64,000 nucleotides of DNA, taken from assembly GCF_036053395.1 (NCBI RefSeq), contig NZ_CP107942.1, positions 3,996,501 to 4,060,500 on the forward strand, given 5' to 3'. Shown here in pieces: positions 44,249-51,625 of this stretch (position 1 is the first letter of the stretch; each line of letters starts with the position of its first letter). This DNA is from Actinoplanes sp. NBC_00393 (GTDB taxonomy: Bacteria; Actinomycetota; Actinomycetes; Mycobacteriales; Micromonosporaceae). The notes beneath the pieces are model-generated. The model saw only the letters and a list, made by a program, of their open reading frames with translations, did not search any database and was not told the origin of the DNA. The translations under genes were made by a program, and so were the position numbers.

Positions 44249-44698
44249 ATGGAATTCGCACATCGGCGGAGGGTTGAATCGCGCGTCGATACCGGCCCGA
44301 AGAGCACCGCGAAAGATCAACAATTGTTCCGCCCGGATCAACGGAAGATCCGTAAGGCACGCCACGCCGGCATTTTCGAGGCCGTCCACCGCCTCGACGC
44401 CGGCCTGGACCCGGCGACCCGCAGCCAGCTCGCCGACTGGATCAAGGCGGAGTACGAGAGCGAGTTCGGCGACGTCCCGCTCGGCATGTTCGCCCTGTGC
44501 CACCTCGGCCCGCCGTACATCGACCATCGGCTCGACCTCTGGCAGTCGATCGTCGAGCACTACGCCCCCGCCGACGCCGTGCCACACCCGTTCTCCCAGG
44601 CCCGGATGCTGGTCCGTTCGGGCGCCTACGAGTTCGTCGAGGTCTACGCCAGCGGCGAGCTCAGACCAGTCCTCAAAGACGGCTCCGTCGTCACCTGA
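44249..44698 (+). CDS. Unrecognised 149-aa protein, first gene of the AAA+ operon
   Basis: The first 35 residues are basic and polar; the remainder is a compact alpha/beta sequence: IFEAVHRLDAGLDPATRSQL, VPLGMFALCHLGPPYIDHRL and FSQARMLVRSGAYEFVEVYA. No family is recognised. Its position at the head of the operon, divergent from the caspase/CHAT genes and 14 bases before the coiled-coil membrane protein, suggests a dedicated component. GGAGTG lies just upstream of the ATG. Confidence 0.72.
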   Translation: MEFAHRRRVESRVDTGPKSTAKDQQLFRPDQRKIRKARHAGIFEAVHRLDAGLDPATRSQLADWIKAEYESEFGDVPLGMFALCHLGPPYIDHRLDLWQSIVEHYAPADAVPHPFSQARMLVRSGAYEFVEVYASGELRPVLKDGSVVT

Positions 44699-44712
44699 AG
44701 GGTCGAGAAGAC

Positions 44713-46479
44713 GTGAGTGACAGAGACAGCGCCCTGCACAACAAGGTGGACCGGGTCGAAGGACTCGTGCTGCGGCTGGAGCAGGGAGTCGGCCTGGTCA
44801 GCACCCAGGTCGCCGGCGTCGAGCAGCGCACCGAGCAGGTCGACGGCCGCCTCGTGCAACTGACGCAGGCGTTCGAGGCGTACGTGGCGCAGGCCGAACG
44901 CGCCGCCCACCTGCAACGCGCCGAGACCCGCATCGGCGTGGTCGAGTCCCAGATCGAGCACCAGTACGGCCACTACAAGGTGGTCCGCCGCGTCGCCACC
45001 GGCATGCTCCAGGGCTTCGACCTCGGCCTGGTCTCCGACGACACGATGCGCGACGTCGGCGAGCAGCTGATGATGGAGACACCCCGCTACTGGCTGGCGC
45101 CCGTGCTGCTGGCCATGCGGCACTGGCTGGCCGACGAGCCCGAGGACTGCGAACGCGCCGTTCAGGAGGCGTTCCGCCGCTCCCCCAGCAAGACCTCGCT
45201 GTTCATGGCCCTCGTGCTGCGCCGCCAGGGCCGCCCGGAGAGTTCGCTGCGCTGGCTGCGGCACTTCCTCGCCGCGCTCGACCCGAACCAGCTGGGCCGC
45301 GAGTTCGCGATGATCCTGGAGAGCGTCTCGCAGGGCGCGTTCGGCCCGGCCGGGGTCGCGCTCGTGCAGGAACGCCTGGACGAGTGGCGGGCCACACTGC
45401 TCAGCGACGAGAGCAAGCAGCAGGCGCAGGTGGCCCGGTGGCGCGCCGAGGTGGAACGCTACGCCGCACCGTCGGCGCAGGCCCGGTTCCCCCGGCTGGC
45501 CGCGGTCTCCCCGCAGTGGCCGCAGATGGACCGGGTGCTGTCCCGCGCGGCCGTGCACGCGGCGCTGATCACCACCTACTCGGCGATGGCGGCCGAGGAG
45601 ATCACCTCACCGGACCGCATCGAGGACCAGGTCGACGACCTGCTCGACCTGCTCGTCACCGGCTTCGACGACGAGGAACTGCCGCTGCGCCGCGAGCACG
45701 CCGAGAACGTCGCCGTGGTCCGGCACCACGGCGACCTGGCGGCGGCCCGGCACGACCTGGACACCGACCTGCTCGCCCTGGAGACCAAGCTCGACTTCCT
45801 CACCATCCAGAGCGAATCGGCGCTCAACCCGGCGAAGCTCGGTGTCAGCCGGGCCACCCAGCGGATGGCGATCTCCTCCTGCCACGAGTGGTTCGCCCGG
45901 GCACACGCCGCCTACAGCCGGGATTACCGGACGGAGCTGCCGTCCAACGTCGAGGCGGTCTTCGAGCAGTCGCACCAGGTGCTGGGCGCGGTCTTCGGGC
46001 TGCCCCGCTGGGTCGGGTCGTTCACCCAGCCGATGGAGGAGCTGGAACGCTCGCTGACCGAGCACTGGGACCGGGCGGCGCAGCCGTTCATCGAGAGTTT
46101 CGCCTACAACTGGCGCCGCAACGCGATCGCGCCGATCGCGGTCACCGTGGTCCTGGCGATCTGCCTCGGCAACATCAATCCGGCCGCGGTCCTCATCGCC
46201 CTGCTCGTGGGCGGGGTGTGGGGCCTGGTCCTGTGGACCCAGGCGCAGAAGGCCGAGGAACGCCAGCGGCAGGCCTACGAGCAGGTGGAGCGGGCCAAAC
46301 AGGACTCGCTGCAGCAACTGCGCGGGGCCGGCGCCGAGCTCGTCGACTGGACCACCGCGTTCCAGCAGGCCGACCGGCGCGAGACCGAGGTCCGCACGAT
46401 GATCGCCGATCTGGCCACCGCCGGCGCCGGGGCCACCCCGTACGAGCGGCGCGTCACCGAACAGGGGAGCCTCCGATGA
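44713..46479 (+). CDS. Coiled-coil membrane protein of the AAA+ operon
   Basis: 588 aa. Residues 1-90 are a coiled coil (VDRVEGLVLRLEQGVGLVST and onward). A helical middle follows, with WLAPVLLAMRHWLADEPEDC and SLRWLRHFLAALDPNQLGRE, TPR-like in feel. Two membrane helices lie near residues 470-515 (NAIAPIAVTVVLAICLGNIN and VLIALLVGGVWGLVLW), then another coiled coil (KAEERQRQAYEQVERAKQDS). No P-loop is present. It looks like a membrane-anchored scaffold or effector for the AAA+ ATPase. GTG start; the stop overlaps the next ATG (ATGA). Confidence 0.75.
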   Translation: MSDRDSALHNKVDRVEGLVLRLEQGVGLVSTQVAGVEQRTEQVDGRLVQLTQAFEAYVAQAERAAHLQRAETRIGVVESQIEHQYGHYKVVRRVATGMLQGFDLGLVSDDTMRDVGEQLMMETPRYWLAPVLLAMRHWLADEPEDCERAVQEAFRRSPSKTSLFMALVLRRQGRPESSLRWLRHFLAALDPNQLGREFAMILESVSQGAFGPAGVALVQERLDEWRATLLSDESKQQAQVARWRAEVERYAAPSAQARFPRLAAVSPQWPQMDRVLSRAAVHAALITTYSAMAAEEITSPDRIEDQVDDLLDLLVTGFDDEELPLRREHAENVAVVRHHGDLAAARHDLDTDLLALETKLDFLTIQSESALNPAKLGVSRATQRMAISSCHEWFARAHAAYSRDYRTELPSNVEAVFEQSHQVLGAVFGLPRWVGSFTQPMEELERSLTEHWDRAAQPFIESFAYNWRRNAIAPIAVTVVLAICLGNINPAAVLIALLVGGVWGLVLWTQAQKAEERQRQAYEQVERAKQDSLQQLRGAGAELVDWTTAFQQADRRETEVRTMIADLATAGAGATPYERRVTEQGSLR

Positions 46480-46691
46480 CCTACCCGACCAACGGGCACA
46501 TCCCGGCACAGGCCAAGGCGCCGGTGGCCTTCCCGGCCCGGGCGGCCGCCGACGACAGCGTCCCCTGGGCCCGGCAGGGCAGCCACCAGGAACGGGCGAC
46601 CGCCCGCAACCGCCGGATGGTACGCAGCCTGCCGGACTGGGACCCGCTGCCGCCCGGCGAGATCCTCGTCCACCGGCACCGGCGGGACTGA
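46476..46691 (+). CDS. Unrecognised 71-aa polar protein
   Basis: Short, basic, Pro/Ala-rich and probably disordered. It starts MTYPTNGHIPAQAKAPVAFP, and the most defined part is VRSLPDWDPLPPGEILVHR. Coding is supported by four-base overlap with the upstream gene and a two-base gap to the next. Could be an adaptor peptide or substrate of the system; no function is assigned. Confidence 0.65.
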   Translation: MTYPTNGHIPAQAKAPVAFPARAAADDSVPWARQGSHQERATARNRRMVRSLPDWDPLPPGEILVHRHRRD

Positions 46692-46693
46692 CG

Positions 46694-47239
46694 ATGTGGG
46701 TGACCGGAGGAGCGTTCCAGATCTGGGCGTCGTTCCTGGAGCGGTGGGCGGCCGGCGAGCCGGGTGACGTCTCCACGCTGCCCGTGCTCGCCCCCGGCGA
46801 CTTCGCCGGGGACGGGTGGGCACGGCTGATGAACCGGATCACCGAGGCCCTCAACAAACGCCTCGTCACCTGGTCGGAGACCCTGTCGCGGGAGCTGTCC
46901 GCGGCACCCGACGAGTTCGCCGCGGCGCGGGCGCTCAACCACGCCCGCTGGGGGCTGCCGCCGATCCGGGAGCTCGCCGCCGCGCCCGCTCTGCCGGAGG
47001 AGGCGCGTACCCGGCTGACCGGGATCGTCGACAGCCAGGTCGCCTCCATCCAGCAGCAACTCGACGAGCACGTGCAGCGGCTGCGCCGCGCCGGGGTGCC
47101 GAACCGGGCCGTCGAGGCGCGGCTGCGCACCATCCGGGACAACCCGCTGACCGCGGTGACCAGCGGACCGCACGTCACCGGGGGCGGCTGGGCCGCCGAC
47201 CCGACCACGGCGCCCCGGCGCCGGGTGATCATCGACTGA
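46694..47239 (+). CDS. Unrecognised 181-aa helical protein
   Basis: Mostly helical: GWARLMNRITEALNKRLVTW, AAPDEFAAARALNHARWGLP and IVDSQVASIQQQLDEHVQRL, with a Gly/Pro-rich tail ending RRRVIID. No membrane helix, signal or metal site. It lies directly before the AAA+ ATPase gene (13 bases), a usual place for an adaptor of such ATPases; this role is inferred from position. Confidence 0.68.
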   Translation: MWVTGGAFQIWASFLERWAAGEPGDVSTLPVLAPGDFAGDGWARLMNRITEALNKRLVTWSETLSRELSAAPDEFAAARALNHARWGLPPIRELAAAPALPEEARTRLTGIVDSQVASIQQQLDEHVQRLRRAGVPNRAVEARLRTIRDNPLTAVTSGPHVTGGGWAADPTTAPRRRVIID

Positions 47240-47252
47240 CCCAGAGGTAGGT

Positions 47253-48815
47253 ATGTCGAACTACGACGAGGCCCTCAAGGATCTCGACAGCTACATCTCC
47301 GCCCGGGTACCGATCATCGGGGTCCGCAGCATGGAGCAGACCCGGGCGTTGCGCCTGATCAAACAGGTGGCGTCCAGCCCGCGCCGGGCCGGTCTGCCGT
47401 TCTGGATCTACACCCGGGCTACCGGGCTGCGGGATCTGCGGACCAACAGCCCGGCGCAGGAGGACCGCTCGCTCACCGGCGCGATGGACTTCGCGGCCCA
47501 GCAGTTCGCCAGCCGCGGGCAGGCCACCGTGATCTTCGTGGACCCCGAGGACCTCAGCGACGACAACACCGCCAGCCGGCACGTCGCCGAACTGGCCCGG
47601 TTGGCTGACGCCAACTCGGGCAGCCTGATCATCCTCACCGACACCCCGCTGTGGGGCGGCCTGGAACGGCTCGGCATGAGCGTCACCCTGGATCTGCCCG
47701 ACGCCAATGAGATGTACGAGGTGATCGTCGATTTCCTCCGCGACCACCACGGCGTCGTCCCGATCGCCTGGACCGAAGAGGACGCCCGGCGGGCCGCCGA
47801 GTTCCTGGTCGGCGTCCCGGAGGGCACCGCCATAAACGTGATGGCCACCCTGGTGGCCCGCGGCACGGTCGAGAAGAGCGACGTGCAGCACCTCGCCGAG
47901 TTCAAGGACAAGCACTTCGGCGCCCTGGCCGGCCTGGAACGGGTGCGGCTCAAGCAGTCGGACACCGAGGTCGGCGGGCTCACCAGCCTGCGCGCCTGGC
48001 TGCGCCGCAAACAGAAGATCATGGTGTCCGACCTGCGCGGCACCGAGCTGCGGCCACCGCGTGGCGTGCTGCTGGTCGGGGTGCCCGGCTGCGGCAAGTC
48101 ACTGTCGGCCAAGGCGATCTCCGCCGAGTGGCAGCTCCCGCTCTACCGCCTCGACCTCGGCGCGATCCTCGGCCAGTACGTGGGCCAGTCCGAGGCCCGC
48201 CTGCGGGAGGCGCTGGACACCGCGGACCGGCTCGCTCCCTGCATCCTGTGGATCGACGAGATCGAGAAGGGCCTGGCCGGGCAGAACGACAGCACCGGCG
48301 TGAACCGCCGCCTCGTCGGGCAGTTCCTGTTCTGGTTGCAGGAGTCGCGGCACCGGGTGTTCGTGGTCGCCACCAGCAACGACGTCCGCTCGCTGCCGCC
48401 GGAGCTGCTGCGCAAGGGCCGCTTCGACGAGCTGTTCTTCGTCGACCTGCCGGAGGCGCCGGACCGGCAGGAGATCATCGGCATGTACTACCGGCGGTAC
48501 GTGAAGCAGGACCTGCCCGGCGAGCTGCTGGACAAGCTGGTCGGGCTCTCCGAGGGCTTCGCCGGCTCCGATCTGGAGGCGGCGCTGCACGAGGTCGGTG
48601 AGCAGATCTATCTGAACGGGCCGGAGTCGCTGCGCAGCGAGTTCGTGATCGACACGTTCGCGAACACGTTCCCGCTGAGCCGGACCAATCCGGAGCAGAT
48701 CGAGGAGATCCGGGCGTGGGGCCGGGAGCGGGCCGTCCCGGCCGGCAAGGCGCCGACACCCGCTACCTCGGACACCAGCCCCAGCCGCCGGCGCGTCGTG
48801 GTCTTCGGGGACTGA
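47253..48815 (+). CDS. Ycf46-type AAA+ ATPase
   Basis: 520 aa. The N-terminal 230 residues match the Ycf46 family opening (DLDSYISARVPIIGVRSMEQ, TRALRLIKQVA). The single AAA+ module has Walker A GVPGCGKS at 276-283 and Walker B CILWIDEIEKG with Asp335 and Glu336. The second region of homology reads FVVATSNDVRSLPPELLRKG with the Arg finger in KGRFDELFFVDLP. It lacks the FtsH protease and membrane part. Ycf46 is found in cyanobacteria and plastids. Here it sits in a seven-gene operon facing caspase/CHAT genes, where it would remodel complexes or act as a switch. Confidence 0.88.
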   Translation: MSNYDEALKDLDSYISARVPIIGVRSMEQTRALRLIKQVASSPRRAGLPFWIYTRATGLRDLRTNSPAQEDRSLTGAMDFAAQQFASRGQATVIFVDPEDLSDDNTASRHVAELARLADANSGSLIILTDTPLWGGLERLGMSVTLDLPDANEMYEVIVDFLRDHHGVVPIAWTEEDARRAAEFLVGVPEGTAINVMATLVARGTVEKSDVQHLAEFKDKHFGALAGLERVRLKQSDTEVGGLTSLRAWLRRKQKIMVSDLRGTELRPPRGVLLVGVPGCGKSLSAKAISAEWQLPLYRLDLGAILGQYVGQSEARLREALDTADRLAPCILWIDEIEKGLAGQNDSTGVNRRLVGQFLFWLQESRHRVFVVATSNDVRSLPPELLRKGRFDELFFVDLPEAPDRQEIIGMYYRRYVKQDLPGELLDKLVGLSEGFAGSDLEAALHEVGEQIYLNGPESLRSEFVIDTFANTFPLSRTNPEQIEEIRAWGRERAVPAGKAPTPATSDTSPSRRRVVVFGD

Positions 48816-48820
48816 TCACC

Positions 48821-49717
48821 ATGTCCGACCGTGATGAGCCGCGCGGACTCTGGGACCCGACCGCCTTCCTGCGGCCTGACGAGGAGCCGAGCGGCGTACC
48901 CCACAGGCCCGAACCGCAACCACCGGCCGGCCCGCCGCCACCCCGGCCACCGCAAGGCATGCCCCCGCCGCGGCCGCCACAAGGAATGCCACCACAAGGC
49001 ATGCCTCCGCCGCCGAGCATGCCGCCACCCCCGCCGCCGCACAGCGCGCCACCGGAATCGGCCCCGGTCGCACCGTCTTCCGGCGGCCTCGGCCGGCTGC
49101 CGATCATGGCCGGGGTGGCGGTGGCAGTCGTGCTTGCGGTGGCGGTCGTGCTGTTCGTCGCTCTACGGCCGAGTGCGGACCCCGCGGCGCCGAACGGCAC
49201 CAGCGGTCAGGCGAACGACGCCGGGACGCAGACCACCTACGACCCGGAGCCGGAAACCGCGCAGCCCTACACCGAGCCGGCCACCGAGAACTTCACCGAG
49301 GAGCCCGACCCGAACGACGCGGCGCTGGCCACGCTGGAGGAGCTCTACCTGCGAGACCAGGGCAAGGTCTCGTTCGACGGTCAGCCGGCCGCGCAGATCG
49401 CCTCGAAGTATCCGGGCATCGAGGATCCGCTGCAGACCACCGAGGACGGATCGCACGTCTTCGAGGCCGCCGACATCCTCGCCGAGCACCAGCGGCTGCG
49501 CGAGCAGCACGACAGCCTCGAGCATCCGGTGATCCTGCTCAAGAGCACCGACTACGGAAAACGGCAGTCGATCAACGGCAACTTCCTCTGGGTGACCTTC
49601 GCTGTGGGTGACTTCGCGGACCGGCAGGCCGTGCTGGACTGGTGTGCCGAGCAGTTCGCTGATCTGTCCACGGCGGAACGGGGGAACCAGTGCGTCGTCG
49701 GTCGGCTACGGCCATGA
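48821..49717 (+). CDS. Proline-rich single-pass membrane protein
   Basis: 298 aa. Residues 10-80 are low-complexity and proline-rich, with repeated PPQGMPPPRPP. One membrane helix near residues 90-110 (IMAGVAVAVVLAVAVVLFVA) gives an N-in orientation. The outer part (about 120-298) starts acidic and Thr/Pro-rich, then has a folded segment (FDGQPAAQIASKYPGIEDPL; FAVGDFADRQAVLDWCAEQF) with two Cys. No family recognised. It begins five bases after the ATPase stop and overlaps the next gene by four bases. Confidence 0.75.
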   Translation: MSDRDEPRGLWDPTAFLRPDEEPSGVPHRPEPQPPAGPPPPRPPQGMPPPRPPQGMPPQGMPPPPSMPPPPPPHSAPPESAPVAPSSGGLGRLPIMAGVAVAVVLAVAVVLFVALRPSADPAAPNGTSGQANDAGTQTTYDPEPETAQPYTEPATENFTEEPDPNDAALATLEELYLRDQGKVSFDGQPAAQIASKYPGIEDPLQTTEDGSHVFEAADILAEHQRLREQHDSLEHPVILLKSTDYGKRQSINGNFLWVTFAVGDFADRQAVLDWCAEQFADLSTAERGNQCVVGRLRP

Positions 49718-50445
49718 GCAACGACCAGCCACCGTGGGCGCGGCCCCGCGCCTCCGACAGGCCGAATCCACCGCCCGGCAGCCCCGGCCCGTCGGCGGGC
49801 CGCCGGAGCCCACTGACCGGCGCGACGCCCGGCCGGCCTGGTCCACCGCCGGGCCGGCGGCCCCCGCCCCCGCCCGCACCGGCTTCCGCTGACCGCGCTG
49901 CGGAACCGGCTGCCGCCGACCCGCACGCCGGTGTCATCACCGGACCGATCAAGATCAACCGGCCGACGTACTCCCGGAAGTCGGTCCCCGGCCTGCTCGC
50001 CGTCTCCGCGGCCGCCCTGATCAGCATCGCCGCCCTGGCCGGCCGCGCGCTGATCGGCGGCATGAGCGCCGTCGCCTTCCTGGTAGGACTGCTGCTGCCG
50101 CTCCTCTGCGTCGCCGCGGTCGCCGCCGGACACCGCTACACCCGGTCCACCGGCGGCCACGACGCCGTCTGGAGCTTCGGGATCCGCACCGCTGACGGCG
50201 CCACCGTCCCGGTCTCGCTGCGCACCGACGCACCCCGCGACGCGCTCCGGACCGGCGATCTGGTCCGGCTCGACAAGGGCCGTCGCGGTTCGGTCCGCGC
50301 TGTCGAGGTCCTGCACACCCTGAACGGCGCGCCGGTGCGCCGCGTTCAGGCCCACGCTGCCCTCTCCCCGATCCAGTGGGCCGGCTTCGCCCTCGCCGCC
50401 GCCCTGCTCCTGGTCAGCGCGATCACCCTGCTGGGCTGGTGGTGA
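49714..50445 (+). CDS. Proline-rich membrane protein, last gene of the operon
   Basis: 243 aa. Residues 1-75 are a disordered Pro/Arg/Ala tail (PGRPGPPPGRRPPPPPAPAS). Two membrane helices follow (SVPGLLAVSAAALISIAALA and VAFLVGLLLPLLCVAAVAAG), then a soluble beta-rich piece (DAVWSFGIRTADGATVPVSL) and a terminal helix (FALAAALLLVSAITLLGWW). The ATG at 49714 overlaps the previous stop; the GTG at 49690 is unlikely. Both this and the preceding protein carry cytoplasmic Pro-rich tails, which could dock the same partner. Confidence 0.75.
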   Translation: MSNDQPPWARPRASDRPNPPPGSPGPSAGRRSPLTGATPGRPGPPPGRRPPPPPAPASADRAAEPAAADPHAGVITGPIKINRPTYSRKSVPGLLAVSAAALISIAALAGRALIGGMSAVAFLVGLLLPLLCVAAVAAGHRYTRSTGGHDAVWSFGIRTADGATVPVSLRTDAPRDALRTGDLVRLDKGRRGSVRAVEVLHTLNGAPVRRVQAHAALSPIQWAGFALAAALLLVSAITLLGWW

Positions 50446-50478
50446 TACTGCCGGGTGTACGACTGTGAACTTCGGCGA

Positions 50479-50498
50479 ATGCGCTACTTGTAGCGCAT
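50479..50498. promoter_or_regulatory. Palindrome between the AAA+ operon and the LuxR gene
   Basis: ATGCGCTA and TAGCGCAT flank CTTG, a perfect 8-bp dyad. It could end the operon transcript or be an operator for the LuxR gene starting at 50551. Confidence 0.5.
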
Positions 50499-50550
50499 CC
50501 GGCCGCGCAATCACCCGCACCATCGGAGTCCGACCCCACGAGGAGGACCG

Positions 50551-51567
50551 ATGGCACAGTCACTTCCCCTGATCGGGCGGGATCGGGAGATGCGGTGCTT
50601 CGCCGCGCTGCTCGACCGGCTCGGCCCGGACCGGCCCGCCGTGGTGCTGGTCGACGGCCCGGCGGACAGCGGGCGGGCCCGGCTGCTGCACGAGTTCGCC
50701 GCACAGGCCCGCCGGCGGAATCTGACCTTCACCACCGGGCCGGACCGGATCGTGTTAGGGCCGGTGACTGAGACGGCCGAGGTCCACCGGCTGCGGCTGG
50801 CACCGCTGGCCGCCGATGACGTCCGGCGTCTGATCACCGCCATGCTGCCCCGGATGCGCCCCGGCGACCGGCTGCTCGACCTGGCCCGGGTGGCGGCGGG
50901 CCGGCCCGGCGCGGTGGTCCGGCTGATCGCCGCGCTGCGTGCCGAAGGGCTGTTGCGGATCAGTGACGGCATTGTCGTACCGGTGCCGGCCCGGCTTCCG
51001 GAGAGCACCCGCGCCCGGCTGGCCGACCGCCTGGCCGGGCTCTCCCCGGCCGGCCGCCACCTGTTGCAGGCTGCGACCGCGCTGCCCTCGCCGTTCGTCC
51101 CCGCCCGCCTCACCGGCCTGCTCGGCGGCACCGTCGTCACCCTGTTGCCGGCGATCGAGGAGGCGCTGGACTCCGGCCTGATCGTCGCCGCCGGAGACAC
51201 CCTCGCCTTCAGCCACGAACTCGTCCGCCCGATCGTCGAGGCGTCGATGCCCCGCCCGGTGCTCACCGCGCTGCACCGCGAACGCACCGCCCGGACGCGG
51301 CCCCCGTCGGCTCACCGTGCTCCGCGTCCGTTCCTCGACCACGACGTCGACCTGGGCGTGCTCAGCGGACGCGAGCGGGAGATCGCCGAACTGGTGGCGC
51401 AGGCGCTGACCAACCAGCAGATCGCCGCGCGGGTCGGCCGGTCGCCGCACACGGTCAACTACCACCTGCGGCAGATCTTCCGCAAACTCGGGGTGGTCTC
51501 CCGGGTGGAACTGGTCGCGCTGCTGCGGCGCCGGCCGCACCTCGGGGAGTATCCCCTGCCCGGCTGA
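50551..51567 (+). CDS. Short LAL-like LuxR-family regulator with degenerate P-loop
   Basis: 338 aa, much shorter than other LALs here. The N terminus LIGRDREMRCFAALLDRLGP has the LAL entry motif, but the P-loop reads VDGPADSGRARLLHEF: Arg replaces the ATP-binding Lys, so ATP use is doubtful. The middle TPR region is missing. The C-terminal HTH is intact: LSGREREIAELVAQALTNQQ and HTVNYHLRQIFRKLGVVSRV. Ribosome site GAGGAGGACC. It lies 105 bases after the AAA+ operon on the same strand and is a candidate regulator of it. Confidence 0.85.
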   Translation: MAQSLPLIGRDREMRCFAALLDRLGPDRPAVVLVDGPADSGRARLLHEFAAQARRRNLTFTTGPDRIVLGPVTETAEVHRLRLAPLAADDVRRLITAMLPRMRPGDRLLDLARVAAGRPGAVVRLIAALRAEGLLRISDGIVVPVPARLPESTRARLADRLAGLSPAGRHLLQAATALPSPFVPARLTGLLGGTVVTLLPAIEEALDSGLIVAAGDTLAFSHELVRPIVEASMPRPVLTALHRERTARTRPPSAHRAPRPFLDHDVDLGVLSGREREIAELVAQALTNQQIAARVGRSPHTVNYHLRQIFRKLGVVSRVELVALLRRRPHLGEYPLPG

Positions 51568-51625
51568 TGGCACAGGCCTGCCGGACGGTCCGCATCTATG
51601 CTGCGAGTGTCGCGGGGAGGGCTGC

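Noticed and set aside
48900..49060. Short CCACAAGGCATGCC-like repeats
   Set aside because: They encode the Pro-rich PPQGMPP tail of the membrane protein; no spacer structure.
34500..51567. Integrated mobile island
   Set aside because: No integrase, tRNA end, att-like repeats or base-composition break was seen at its borders, so recent transfer cannot be claimed.
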